Under the pieces are notes generated by a model that had not been told where the DNA came from, did not search any database, and saw only the letters and a list, made by a program, of their open reading frames with translations. Shown piece after piece: positions 20,708 through 31,595 of a stretch of DNA of 64,000 nucleotides. This stretch comes from Parietichytrium sp. I65-24A (lineage: Eukaryota; Sar; Bigyra; Thraustochytrida; Thraustochytriidae). The DNA lies in assembly GCA_012862575.1 (NCBI GenBank), contig BLSF01000002.1:744001-808000 (forward strand), in the 5' to 3' direction. Both the position numbers and the translations under genes were made by a program. Numbering within the stretch: position 1 is the first letter of the stretch; each line of letters begins with the position of its first letter.

Positions 20708-21832
20708 TAATTTTCAAACATTTTGGAGCACTACTCATCATTTCGTCTCCTCTTTATTGCTCATGCACTTCTTCCACTCCTGCACATGCGTCTGGCACTA
20801 CAAACTTTCGCGTCAGTGTTCCCGCACCACACCTCTCGCAACTTCCATTTCTCTGCCTCCGACGTACTCACCTTGGTCCAGTCCCTATCCGAGTCCGCCA
20901 AACATAGCTGCAAATTATCAAAAGCCTCTTTGCACCCGCGTTTTTCCACTTGCTCGTCCACGTCCACGTCCTCCACACCCATGCTCGCGCGGTGCTTTCC
21001 CATCTTGGCTGCACTAGAGCCGCGCACTCACGGCCTTCTTCCCGTCCCAACGCTGCTCTTTGCTACTCTGCTTTACTCTACTCTGGCTCGACACTTACTA
21101 TCTCGTTCGCACTTCCTCGCATGAACGTTGCGGGATGACTTTTACGACATGGTCTATCATGGTCTTGTCTTACGTAGTGCATGCTGAGCATCATCGTCGA
21201 TACTTCACAGCTTTCACGGTCACAGCACACAGCTCATGAGTTCACGTCTAGGGAGTCCAGAACTCAGAATGCAAGTTTATCCATACTCGTGTCGGAATCC
21301 AGAATGAAAAAATTACAATTTTTAATTCATGAACAGAAATTCGGAAAAGACTAGACTCTCAAGAAGATAAACTGTTTTCTTCAATGGTACAACAATGTAC
21401 AACATGCAAGTCCAAGTTTCGGAGGTGCGCATCTTACCGGCACTAGCACTAGTACCTATTCGAAAGAGGAAAAGAGAGAGAGAAAGAAAGGCCTTGCCTC
21501 TCAGAGCGTCTCCCACCCCACCTTCCGATAGGGTTTGTTTACGCTGTTACTCCGTGAGCGTCTCCAGGATCTGAGATGAGATGAAAGTGGCGAAATGTGC
21601 CGAAGCCCTAGTACTCATTACCGGCACTCTAACTGCAACGATGATGAAGCGAAAGCGTAAATAATTGATGATGGCACCATGGCACCGGCATTGGGAAGTG
21701 ATTGATACGACGGCAGACCCTGGTCAGGAGAGCGAAGAGGGTTCTCGCGACAGCAGAGCGAGAGGGCGTTGAAGGCAGAGGCAACTGGACTGGTGTGGAG
21801 GAGACGCAGAAAGTTTGTGAAGGCTCGAGAGA
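20708..21832. other. intergenic region
   Basis: Promoter side of the TMEM144-like gene. It contains two TACCGGCACT motifs (21435 and 21619) and a GA-rich tract at about 21465-21490. No coding signal is seen. Open frames here lack a conserved composition. Confidence 0.6.
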
Positions 21833-22915
21833 ATGGGGGGAGGGTTTGTCGGGGCGTTTGCCGTGCTAACGGCGTCGGCGTTTTGGGGTTCGAACTTCGT
21901 GGTGACGAAGAACTACAGCATGGGCGACGGGATGCATTTTCAGTTTCTACTGTGCACCGGGATCTTTTTCGTGGGGATCATGTCTCTGATGTGGGCAGAG
22001 CAGATGCCAAAGAGCGAGCATTATGACTCGTTTCCGCTTCCAGACTATCGCGCGCTCATCAGCACCGAAGGCTTGCTTGGCGGCTTCGTGTGGTCTGTGG
22101 GAAACCTTTTGACGGTTCCTATTGTGAACAGAATCGGGGTTGGTCTTGGGCTCAGCATCTGGGGAGGGTTTGGAACCGTTCTCTCGTTTGTCCTGAGCAG
22201 AATGTACATCTTTGGTCTCACGCCCGATGATTTGCACCCGGAAGCATTGGGCTATGTCGGCGCAGCTTTCGGGGTCCTTTCTCTCATTGTCTTCTCGCAG
22301 ATCCAAACCAGCAATCAGACGAACGACATACTGAACGGGCAGATGGAACTGGAGCAGACCCTCCTGGAGGAGACGGAGGAAGGAACGCGAGAGGGGCAGG
22401 CCTCCCAGAGTGGTGAGAGCTCCAAGACAAAGAGCGACAAGTTTCAAGGCATTGTGATGGCATTCCTTGCAGGTACCATGTACGGGTTCCAGTTTGTTCC
22501 GCTTGCCATTCACAAGTCCCAATACCCATACGAAGGCGACGACGCGATTACCCACGAGATTCGATTCTTCTTTTCACAGTTTCTCGGGATCTACCTGACC
22601 TCCGTCATCTCCTACATCTGCTACATCGTCTACACCAAAAACCACCCTGTACAAGTGCCGCCCAATGCGGTACTGCCTTGCATCTTGAGTGGTGTGATGT
22701 GGGGTATCGCTTGTATGGGTAGCATGATTGCCGTGGCGGAGATTGGCCTTGGCGTTGGGTACCCACTTACGACTAATGGAGCGTTTTTGGTGAATGCTTC
22801 GTGGTCAATTATGTACTTTAAGGAGATTGGCGGGAAGCGCAATCTGATGATTTTTGCAGTTGCTGGAGGATTGAACATCCTGAGCTGTATCTGCCTTGCA
22901 ATTTCCCGAAGCTAG
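21833..22915 (+). CDS. TMEM144-like sugar/metabolite transporter
   Basis: A 360-residue membrane protein with about ten helices in two repeats of five, of the drug/metabolite transporter superfamily. TMEM144 hallmarks are ASAFWGSNFVVTK in helix 1, the GDGMHFQ turn after it, GGFVWSVGNLLTVPI in helix 3 and GLGLSIWGG in helix 4. The second repeat has GTMYGFQFVPLA, a FFSQFLGIYL helix and GVMWGIACMGSMIA. A hydrophilic loop rich in Glu and Ser (about residues 158-205) separates the halves. TMEM144 relatives are related to bacterial glucose-uptake proteins, but their substrate is not well settled. ATG 21833 opens almost directly into helix 1. It converges on the GST-fold gene, with 257 bp between stop codons. 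Confidence 0.85.
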   Translation: MGGGFVGAFAVLTASAFWGSNFVVTKNYSMGDGMHFQFLLCTGIFFVGIMSLMWAEQMPKSEHYDSFPLPDYRALISTEGLLGGFVWSVGNLLTVPIVNRIGVGLGLSIWGGFGTVLSFVLSRMYIFGLTPDDLHPEALGYVGAAFGVLSLIVFSQIQTSNQTNDILNGQMELEQTLLEETEEGTREGQASQSGESSKTKSDKFQGIVMAFLAGTMYGFQFVPLAIHKSQYPYEGDDAITHEIRFFFSQFLGIYLTSVISYICYIVYTKNHPVQVPPNAVLPCILSGVMWGIACMGSMIAVAEIGLGVGYPLTTNGAFLVNASWSIMYFKEIGGKRNLMIFAVAGGLNILSCICLAISRS

Positions 22916-23172
22916 GCTCGATAGATGATTGACAATTGGTTTGTGAATTTGCCGAAGAGAAGGTCTTCTCGCAGTACAATATATAGGAATACAACATTCG
23001 CGTAAATAATAGTTTCTGGCTACTATAAGATCGTCTTTTTTTCGTGCAGAAGGGGAAATATATTTCGCATAAATCACGTAGTCAATAAATACATACGACT
23101 ACAAGCAAGAGGACCTTCAGCTACTAGAGTCAGGACAAGATTGTTTTGATCATTATATTACCGGGCATCAGA

Positions 23173-24513
23173 TTACGAGAATATCTCTGTAACGTTGGCA
23201 TTTGCACCGCTGTAGTCCTCCAACTCGGCCTGCTGCTTGGCTTTAATGAACGCGAATGGTTCCTGATCAAGTCGGTGTTTGTATGGTATAGGGGTGCCCT
23301 TTGCTTGCCCGTCTAGTCTGGCGGTCGATTCGCATGCCAGCCTAAAGAGTTCCGCGCTGTGCGCGGGCATGTCTCGAGGACAGGATACCCTATCGCGAAT
23401 GTATCTGAGACTTGCATTCGTTCCCTCCGGGGGAACGATTAATGTACCTGTCAACAGAAATGTCAGAGCAGCGCGAAACGCCTCATCGGTGTTCGCGTGT
23501 CGATGAGGTTGCTGCTTTAAAATACTGCTGTGATGCTTTGCACTCCTGGCCACACACACCAATGCGGCATCATACGGAATCGGATACTGGACATCGGGGA
23601 TGTCCAAGTAAGGACCCTCGTCAATAAACGCCTTGCACCGCTGCTGCTCCTCGTCCCCACTCTCGTAACACACGCCAAATAAAGGCGGTGTGACGTGGCA
23701 GGTTGTGTGAAAGTCGCTCAGCGTCCCGCGGTATGACTGGCGGGACTCCATTGCCATGAACCATTGATCTATCCGTGAGTACGAGCCATACCTCACCTTG
23801 AATCCTTTAAAGTAGTAAAGTGTTGCGTTCATTCTCTCCAGGAATGGGCAGAAAATACAGTCAACAACGGAGAACTCTTCTAAAAAGTACGGCCCGGGCT
23901 TTTCACCAAGGATTTGATCTACAACAGCGATTGTCTGCTCAAACCTCTTCCTTCTAGCATGTTCTTCAGCTCTGGATCGAGACGGCGTTGTAAGCCACTG
24001 CAGCCAAACTTCAAATAAAGTTCGATCCAATTTACAGAGTCGCTGAACGATATTGTCCGTTACAGACACGTGTAGCGCACCAAAATTTTTCTCTAATCTT
24101 TCAATCACAGCGAGTGAGTCCTCTACAATATCACCATCTACCTCCACTGCTGGAACATTTCCAGATGCCACCAGCTTGAGATACCATGGCTCCTTCTGAC
24201 CGTAGCACCTGAGCGCGACCTTTTCGACTCTATATGGAACTTGCATCTCCTCAAGCCATACCCAGACTCGCTGACAGAAAGGGCACCACGCGTGATTGTC
24301 TCTAAAAAGGGTCACTTTGACGTCGTCCTCAGATTGACCAAAGAGTCGCAGCCTGCTCTGCGCGATGGCCGGTCCGTTCGCATAATCGATCCTTCCAAGA
24401 ACATTCTTCACCGCTTCGCCCAGTTCCTCCCAGCTCAGCGCGCTGGTCACCTGTTCCCCAATCCCGCGAGCAAGCCTTCCACTGGCCATCAATTCTGATA
24501 CCGCATTCTCCAT
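23173..24513 (-). CDS. GST-fold protein with long C-terminal extension
   Basis: 446 residues, about twice the usual glutathione S-transferase length. A leader of about 65 residues precedes a thioredoxin-fold domain with the redox-type site CPFC (C77-C80), as in omega or lambda-like GSTs. NVPAVEVDG (119-127, cis-proline loop) and EDSLAVIERL (131-140) complete the glutathione site. An all-helical GST-C domain follows to about residue 285. The last 150 residues form a further region containing LRYIRDRVSCPRDMPA, a block I associate with extended GSTs of algae and plants. Glutathionylation or dehydroascorbate reduction is more likely than conjugation, given the cysteine pair. No clear transit peptide is seen. 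Confidence 0.8.
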   Translation of the reverse strand: MENAVSELMASGRLARGIGEQVTSALSWEELGEAVKNVLGRIDYANGPAIAQSRLRLFGQSEDDVKVTLFRDNHAWCPFCQRVWVWLEEMQVPYRVEKVALRCYGQKEPWYLKLVASGNVPAVEVDGDIVEDSLAVIERLEKNFGALHVSVTDNIVQRLCKLDRTLFEVWLQWLTTPSRSRAEEHARRKRFEQTIAVVDQILGEKPGPYFLEEFSVVDCIFCPFLERMNATLYYFKGFKVRYGSYSRIDQWFMAMESRQSYRGTLSDFHTTCHVTPPLFGVCYESGDEEQQRCKAFIDEGPYLDIPDVQYPIPYDAALVCVARSAKHHSSILKQQPHRHANTDEAFRAALTFLLTGTLIVPPEGTNASLRYIRDRVSCPRDMPAHSAELFRLACESTARLDGQAKGTPIPYKHRLDQEPFAFIKAKQQAELEDYSGANANVTEIFS

Positions 24514-26233
24514 CTCACTCTACCCGCTATTTATGGCATCGACCGCCGCCAGTTCGCACCTTTTGAACACGGATACCGACTAGCCACGGGAACACCCGTA
24601 CGCCAAACCTCCAACTCAAAATAGACACAAAAATATAACCAATTTCACCTTTTGCGGTCGTTGCAGCCACACAAACAGTGGTCAAATCGCTTCGAGCCTG
24701 CCTTCTCCGCCAATATGCCGATCCCAAGTTTCAAACTTTGCAGCAAACCTTCTCTTCGCTTCTCACTAGCTCACCGCACAAGTATAAGGCTCTCAACTGC
24801 TCTGACACCTGTCCCCCACCCACACGCCTCTCCACTCGTGGCCAAAGGCGAGCGACTCTCAGCGACGATGACCTCCTCCACCCAATACACGCTCTTTGAC
24901 CGTTCGCTCAATAGCGTGTCGACGTGGTGACGTGGGTGCGTTTGTGTTCCGTGAAGCTTTTCTGCGCCGCGACTCTCCACGGCGTAGAGGCTCGGTTTGT
25001 TGCTCTCAGCGTCCTTGCCGTCAGGTTGCTCAGAGCCAGGATTGGGGATTGCAGAAACTTGAAGCGCCGTGAGTTGCGTGATGAGAAGAGGCTGTAAGCG
25101 AGGAATGTGGCAGTGGCAGATAGTGGCAGGGTGGTTTTTCGTCGACTGCTTGCATTTTTCTGATCCCCTCCCTCCACAAGCGAACTTATACAAGTACAAA
25201 CGAGGTATGGGCGCCACTGTTGTTGGTGTTCTCGCTAATCCATGCTTCGTATTCCTCATTCTGCTGTACCGCTTCCTACGATAGAGCTGCGATATGGGAA
25301 GGGGGTAAACCGCGTTGATAGCTGCAGAGCTATGGCGAAAAGAGGTTAGTGGTGTTGAAGGAAGGCGCACTAGTCCCCGTCGCAGCTGGGTTCTCGATGA
25401 ACGCGGGCGGAATCTGGCGGAGCTTCTCTTTTATGTGCGATTGATTGGCAGTGAGTCCCGTTTGCCAATCTTCATCTTTGTTGCTGCGCAGCTTTACGGG
25501 CTAGATCGGTCGATTCGGCTCGCGTGGCCATCCATTCATCCATCCGTTCATCTCTTCTTCGTGCGTGTGGAAGGAACCACAGGCTTCGGCTTCTCCTCCA
25601 TAACACCTACTGAGCTACCTGTCAGGCAGGCGGTTCTGGCTCACAAGCCGCGTCTTTGGAATCGCTTTTCCAGCGCGAGTTGTTGTAAGTTTCCTCAAAG
25701 CATCAGTGAAAGTCGGGAGCAATGTCTGAGCAATTTTTTTTTCATGGATTCCTAAACCTGCATGTTGTCTTCGTCGATGCAGACACCTTTCTATCTTGTC
25801 GCTGTACTCGCCCTCTACCGTGCGAGCCAAGTTCGCGCGCACCCCGGCAGCCAGCGAATAAATGACGCTCATTTTGTTCGTTGGTTTGCGGAACGGATGG
25901 GGCACGTGCAAGTTTCGCCGATTTTCGTATTTTCCTAATTACGCCTCTTTCACCTCTTTCATCCTTTTTCGCCGTGCATCACCGCGCTATGCCGCGCTAT
26001 GCCGCGCTGTAAGATATTCTAAGATACCCCGAATGACGCTCTACTCGGACTCAGGTACTTTGATAAATTGAGACCGTGCACGCCTCGAGTAGCACTCGGG
26101 AAAGGGAGTGGAGTGCGAGACACGCACAAGTTTTGACGGAAGGAGACTTGGAGACGAGCGGAGCAAAGACTGCGGCGGTGCTAGATCGGAGAGCAGCGTG
26201 TGGTGAATTGGATAGGGTAGAAAGGACAGAAGA
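24514..26233. other. divergent promoter region, 1.7 kb
   Basis: Lies between the GST-fold gene and NBP35. It has open frames up to about 200 codons, but these begin at non-ATG codons or have a random-looking composition. Short direct repeats GCCGCGCTAT occur at about 25986-26010. No gene is supported. Confidence 0.55.
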
Positions 26234-27355
26234 ATGTCGGAAGCTCCCGAGAACGCAAACGAAGAGTGCGTGGGACCGCAGTCGCAGGACGCCGGAAAAG
26301 CGTCCTCCTGCGCGGGCTGCCCCAACCAAAAGCTATGCGCTTCGGGAGAGATGAAGAAGAGGAATCCCGAGCAAGATGCAGTGAATGAGACCGTGGGGAA
26401 GATTGGGAGAGTGCTTCTCGTGCTCTCTGGAAAGGGTGGTGTCGGCAAGTCCACTTTCTCCGCCCAGCTGGCCTTTGCCCTCGCAAGAGAAGGTAAAAGG
26501 GTTGGCCTTCTGGACCTCGACATCTGTGGGCCATCTATTCCGCTAATGCTTGGCCTGAGCGGCAGAGAAGTGCATCAGAGCGCTTCTGGATGGTCCCCTG
26601 TTTATGTAGATATCGACGCTGGAGACGAAAATGGCGGAGAATGCGAGCTAGGGGTGATGTCCATTGGGTTCTTGATGCCCGACCAGGACTCGGCAGTGAT
26701 TTGGCGCGGGCCGAGAAAGAATGGTCTTATCCAGCAATTTTTTACTTCGGTGGACTGGGGTGAGCTCGATTACTTGGTGGTGGACACACCACCTGGCACT
26801 TCGGATGAGCATATTTCAATTGTGCAGTTGCTGAAAGAGTCGCTTGGCAAGGGCGATGGGGCAGTCGTGGTGACAACTCCCCAAGAAGTTGCCATGATGG
26901 ACGTGCGCAAGGAGCTCAGCTTTTGCAAGCAAACAAAGATCCCTGTCTTGGGACTCGTTGAAAACATGGCCACCATGAGTATTCCGCTTCCAGAGGTGTG
27001 TTTCTCTGATGAGTCCGGCGCCAATACTTCCGAGGCTGTCCGGGCCATTCTTCAGGAAAAGTGCCCGGAGTTACTCAAAATGAATGTTCAAGTGTCGGTT
27101 TTTCCTCCGTCCGGAGGTGGGCCTCAAGCCATGGCGCAAAAGTTCAATGTGCCTTTTCTGGGGACCTTGCCACTCGATCCTGTGATCCAAGCCTCTGGGG
27201 AAAGCGGAAAGCCTGTCCTCAGTGGCAAAGCTCACGCACCGCTGAAGAGTATTGTTCAAAAAATCATCGACTCTGAGGATCCGGAGACCATGCGACGCAG
27301 AATCAACGGAGGCGCAGAGGCTGCAGAATCCGGATCTGGTGTGATCTCTGCTTAA
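26234..27355 (+). CDS. NBP35: cytosolic Fe-S assembly scaffold NBP35 (plant type)
   Basis: P-loop NTPase of the Mrp/NBP35 family, 373 residues, a scaffold for cytosolic and nuclear Fe-S cluster assembly. The N-terminal cluster motif C-x13-C-x2-C-x5-C is intact (C12, C26, C29, C35), which separates NBP35 from CFD1. The deviant Walker A GKGGVGKST is at 66-74, followed by WRGPRKNGLIQQF and VDTPPGTSDEH. The C-terminal CPxC pair, which in yeast and animals bridges the dimer with a shared cluster, is absent. After ENMATMS the chain continues with a longer segment, the arrangement known from plant NBP35. Single cysteines nearby (about 249 and 271) could be alternative ligands. No CFD1 is in the window. 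Confidence 0.93.
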   Translation: MSEAPENANEECVGPQSQDAGKASSCAGCPNQKLCASGEMKKRNPEQDAVNETVGKIGRVLLVLSGKGGVGKSTFSAQLAFALAREGKRVGLLDLDICGPSIPLMLGLSGREVHQSASGWSPVYVDIDAGDENGGECELGVMSIGFLMPDQDSAVIWRGPRKNGLIQQFFTSVDWGELDYLVVDTPPGTSDEHISIVQLLKESLGKGDGAVVVTTPQEVAMMDVRKELSFCKQTKIPVLGLVENMATMSIPLPEVCFSDESGANTSEAVRAILQEKCPELLKMNVQVSVFPPSGGGPQAMAQKFNVPFLGTLPLDPVIQASGESGKPVLSGKAHAPLKSIVQKIIDSEDPETMRRRINGGAEAAESGSGVISA

Positions 27356-27739
27356 ACTTTTGCCACATTCAATTCGCGAAACAAGTGCACACTCCTTGCT
27401 CTTTTCTTAGCGCGATGGTCCACGTACATTTTTGAGCCGAGGTTCGGTTTTGCATGACAGTCTTAAAGTTGACATCTCTTCTAATATTTTACTCAAAAGC
27501 TTACATGACGTTTTCCCGACTCTGGTGGTGTATTAGGTGACTCGGAATCAGAGCGAGCACCACATTCTATTCTTGTTGTTTCATTTGGCGTTTTTTTACA
27601 GAAGAAGCTTCGCGACTAGCGTCGCAGTCAATGACCGCTTCTGTTTTCGTGTTTCGCAAAGTCAAACATCCACTTCGAATAGGTCGCCTCATAAATCCGT
27701 TCTTAATTCGGCTGAGTTCAGACACACTGAATCTAGTAG
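27356..27739. other. intergenic region between convergent genes
   Basis: Should contain the 3' UTRs of NBP35 and the vWA gene. Nothing else is seen. Confidence 0.6.
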
Positions 27740-29407
27740 CTAGATATTTCCCGAATTTGACCGCATAACCGATACGTACGCGCGGTTGCTTGGGCGAATT
27801 GAAGCTGAGGACTCAGCTCTTCCGCGCGTTATTTGCTCGCCAATTGCCAGCTGATCAGGGATGCACCTACCGGGAATGGCCACAGGCTGAAGCTTTGGCG
27901 AGACGGTCATGAGGGCGCCAAAATTTCGCTGGGTTTCCAGCTTACTTGAGAGCGACAAGAGCAAGTGCAGAGTATTAGAGGAGACGCTCTTCGAATGGAT
28001 CCCCCGATGTGCTGCCCCTTGCCCGTGATCATTTGCAACACACTCCAGCTTGTTCACCAGCTCCATGGTAACAGCGTCACCGTAGCGAAAAGGAATGCTT
28101 GCACGTAACTTGGCCAACGTCCGTTTTATTATTGTCTTGGACTCCATGGAGTCCCCCAAATCGCTCACGTGCTTGATTGCCCGAAGAGCGAGTACTTTAT
28201 TGAATGCCGCAAAAGCTGAAATGGAGCTCTCCGGCAAAGAGGAGTCGCATGAACCTTGTGTCTCAGGTAACTCACGCTGTGGTGTCAAGGTGGGCACGTC
28301 AAAGTATTGCAACTCCATGCAATCGCCAGGGTCAATGCTGGGGTCAGATTTACTCTTAAGCAAGAACACAGCTTCTTTCTGCTCGTTCGCGGAGATGTCT
28401 CCAAAAGAATATTTCACAAATGAGGTATCTGACTGCGGTGAGGCGTGGCTCTTGATCAGTTTTGATTTCGAACAGCTCAGCAGGCGCAGCTTGGAGGAGT
28501 CAAAGTGTAGCTCCACATTTTGCGCTACTACCGAGAGCAGCCCACCGACGCACTTTTCAAAGTGGTGTGGAATTTCATCCGCGTCTGCAATGTAGGAATA
28601 GTCCCCTCCCTTGCTTAGTGAGGCAATGGACGTGAGGTCCCTTGGGTCATGATCTGCACCAACGCCAAATGTGTATATAGAAACAGGAGTGTTCAAACGA
28701 TTCAAATATTGCTTCACGCCTGACCGAAGAGCTGACCCATCTAAGATCCCTCGGTTGGCAAACCCATCCGTTAGAACGACAGCGCTTGTGACCGCTCGGG
28801 GTTTCTGTCTCTGCTCAAGCTCTCGAAGCGCAGTGAAAAGGCCTCCACTAAAGTTTGTGCCTCCGTTTGCTACCATCTGCTCTACCTGATGCTTTGCAAG
28901 ACGTTTTCCCGCACTGTTCATGTCCGTGAACGGAAGAACGACCTTAGCATCGTCCGCAAAGCTGACCACGCACAAGCGATCTGGAGCTTTCCCAAGCTCT
29001 GCACAACCGCCGTTCAATTGACTTACAACAAATTTCAAAGATTCTACCACTAGCGAGAGATTTTGGCCCGCCATCGACCCGCTCAGGTCAATGACAGCAA
29101 CAAGGTCCACGGGCTGCCTTCCACTACCACTGTGAAGAGCAGCACCGCATGGAACCACAGAAGCTACAAGAACGTTCTCCGACCGCAAATAATGTGTTTC
29201 TAATCGCAAGCATCCGGATGTCTCCTCAGTGGCATCCGCGCTTGAGGCGTTCACAGGGATGGCTAGGTTGGTAAACGAAGCACTTCCGAATTCGCAGCTC
29301 GAGAGCAGACTCCCCTGAGACAAGCTGCGCTCATCCTCGCCAATGTCCTCGACTTGCGCTGCGAAGTCGCACGAAGAGACCGTCGAAAACGAGGAAGAGT
29401 GCTCCAT
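27740..29407 (-). CDS. von Willebrand A domain protein
   Basis: 555 residues, ATG 29407. A Ser-rich, acidic N-terminus (1-95) precedes a vWA domain at about 100-290 with a full MIDAS: DLSGSM (107-112), a Thr in NGGTNFSGGL and an Asp in VLTDGFANRG. The following beta-rich region (about 290-400) resembles the structure after vWA in WAV3/EDA40-type plant E3 ligases and in inter-alpha-inhibitor-like proteins, and a helical region follows (410-500). No RING finger, signal peptide or membrane segment is present, so an intracellular, metal-dependent protein-binding role is likely. The partner is unknown. Confidence 0.8.
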   Translation of the reverse strand: MEHSSSFSTVSSCDFAAQVEDIGEDERSLSQGSLLSSCEFGSASFTNLAIPVNASSADATEETSGCLRLETHYLRSENVLVASVVPCGAALHSGSGRQPVDLVAVIDLSGSMAGQNLSLVVESLKFVVSQLNGGCAELGKAPDRLCVVSFADDAKVVLPFTDMNSAGKRLAKHQVEQMVANGGTNFSGGLFTALRELEQRQKPRAVTSAVVLTDGFANRGILDGSALRSGVKQYLNRLNTPVSIYTFGVGADHDPRDLTSIASLSKGGDYSYIADADEIPHHFEKCVGGLLSVVAQNVELHFDSSKLRLLSCSKSKLIKSHASPQSDTSFVKYSFGDISANEQKEAVFLLKSKSDPSIDPGDCMELQYFDVPTLTPQRELPETQGSCDSSLPESSISAFAAFNKVLALRAIKHVSDLGDSMESKTIIKRTLAKLRASIPFRYGDAVTMELVNKLECVANDHGQGAAHRGIHSKSVSSNTLHLLLSLSSKLETQRNFGALMTVSPKLQPVAIPGRCIPDQLAIGEQITRGRAESSASIRPSNRAYVSVMRSNSGNI

Positions 29408-31595
29408 ACTGCAAATATCCCTGCCCCACAGACCACTCTCGCTTTTGCAAGCCCTTTCGCCGAAGCGACAGAGGCGACGCTCTCGGGATCACAGCACGAC
29501 AAGCTCCGCACAAGCTATCGCGCGACGCGCCCCTCTTCCGAGAATCCCGTCGAAGCAAGTGCGAGTTCGGCCGCGAAAGCTGTCGCTTTGTCTCTCTCGC
29601 TCCCTCGCTCCCTCTTTCCTGGTCAAGCCCAGTTTATCGGGCGTGTGAAAGCGTGGAGGAGGGGGTATGGGGCCCTTCACGGTAAGTCAATCCTAACTCT
29701 TGGCACGAGAGGTACAAGAGCTACGAGAGCTAAGAGAGCTACAAAAGCTTCGCCAACGAACGTTTGAGTCTGGCCTCTAAAAACGACTATTTATGGCCCC
29801 GTCCTTGATCTATGTCGAGAAGGCCTCACAAAAAGGGTCACTCGTGACTCGGATTTTGGGTCGCCAAAACTTCTGCAGTCGATCTATCCATCTATCGCCG
29901 ACTCAAAAGACAGAACGAACGACATGATCGACAATCTCGAGCTTCAGCGTTTAAATATAGCTCTCTCAGGACACAGTCTTCTCGTCTCGCTCGCGAGATT
30001 GGACCTAGCATTCAGCATTCAGCACCCAACCAACGTTCAACATTCCACATTCAACCAGCAACACACATCGCTCTCTCACGGTGAGCTGCCCTGCTGACAT
30101 AATGACCCGCGCACATCAACAGCCCTCTCACTTCAACTCACTCTCACAGTCAGGCAGTTCCAAACTCTGCTCCAAAGCCAACAACAACGATTAGTCTACA
30201 TTCTACAGTGCGAGGAGCATTGGGACGAGGAATTCACCGGCCCATGCACTCCAGAGTACAGAGTAACTCACTCATTAGACATGCCAAATATTGCTGGTAG
30301 ATTACTTTACTTCCCTCCCATCCCTCCCTCCCCAAGGCGCACACACCTCCGGCCGAGCAGGGCCTATCGAAAGAGTCACGACAAATAATAGACACCGAGA
30401 TTATTTCGCTTCACTTTTAGGTTTGTGCATTGACTCCGACCATGAGTGCATGTGCTATATTCTCTTACCTATAATTCCATACCAGTTCTAGGGTACCGTG
30501 TCGGTCTTTTGATTGTGATGTGAGAGTGCTTCAAAATGGGTCTTTTTTTCTTTCTTTTCTTTCGTTCTCGTGCGGTATTCTAGCAATCAAAGTCAGTACT
30601 TTACTTGATGCTCTCGCAGACGAAGAGCAAACCGACTGCGTAAACTGGCAAAGAGAACGACGTCCAACAATTGGCATTTTGGGCCGCACGAGCTGGGATT
30701 CCTGAGAGGTTCAATTCGCTCTTACAGGCAATTAAACCACCACTAGTACACTTTCCTGAAGCACAAAGTAGCAGCTGTAGCGGCTCTGCTTTCCTCGCGA
30801 CAGGACTAGTGCAGAAGAGAACAACGCTAAGCACTGGAAGTCAGTTATGGCGAAGTAGGTGTCCTCCAAGATGTTCAACAGCTCCACAAATCGAGATCAA
30901 GTGAGACCTTTGCCTAACTTGGACGCAGCCTCAAGATGGACAAGTCATATTTGCATCCCTGAAGATGTATGAGAAAGCGTACTTCGACGCCAATGCCGTT
31001 CAGGGCACGTCAGAGCTCCGCGATTGTTGAATTTTGAAGAATGTGAAAGTATGGATGTCAACGAAAGATTCTGAATTCTGAATTCTGGAAAAGTACGCTA
31101 CAGCAAAGAATTGACTGCCAAAAGGTGTAACTCCGAGTGAATTTGCTGTGAAGATGGTCTCGCGACTTCCTGAAGCCATTTCGATTTCCTTGAGTTGATT
31201 GAGTGAAACACCAATCGCGGCAACGAGTGACTGGAAGCTTGAAGATCTATTCCCTGATGCAATGCCGCGCAAACACGGGATATTTTCTCAAACTCCAGAC
31301 TTTTGAAAAGGGCGCAAATCTGGGACCAGCGCCGTGGTTGGACACCTGCACTAGCTAGAGGCACTAGTAGAGCTTCAGTCGTGCTACTGGAGGTAGTACC
31401 TCGAGTTCGCAGCAAAAAGCTGTCTTTCGATTTTGATCAAGAGTGAATATAATTGACACAGGTTTTAGTCTTTCAATCTCATTTGACAGTGAATGCAAGA
31501 CAGTTTGCGTATTCGCTATCCGAGTTCGCGTCCTCGATTCATGGCAGCAGCAGCAGCACAAACCATCTTCCCTGCAGTCGATGTCACAAAGGTTC
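29408..31595. other. long intergenic region, 2.2 kb
   Basis: Lies upstream of the vWA gene and downstream of the PUS7 gene, both on the minus strand. No ATG frame of convincing quality is seen. A plus-strand stretch 30929-31030 is open and could follow a 74-nt intron-like block (30855-30928), but no upstream exon connects to it. ATTCTGAATTCTG direct repeats lie at about 31068-31088. Confidence 0.5.

Noticed and set aside
21947-22555. 202-residue minus-strand frame
   Set aside because: Opposite the TMEM144-like gene, with no recognisable protein features.
25315-25755. 146-codon plus-strand frame
   Set aside because: No ATG near the start, and its composition is not like the neighbouring genes.
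30855-31030. Possible terminal exon (33 codons) after a 74-nt intron-like block
   Set aside because: The donor is GTAGGT and no upstream exon joins in frame, so it may be chance.
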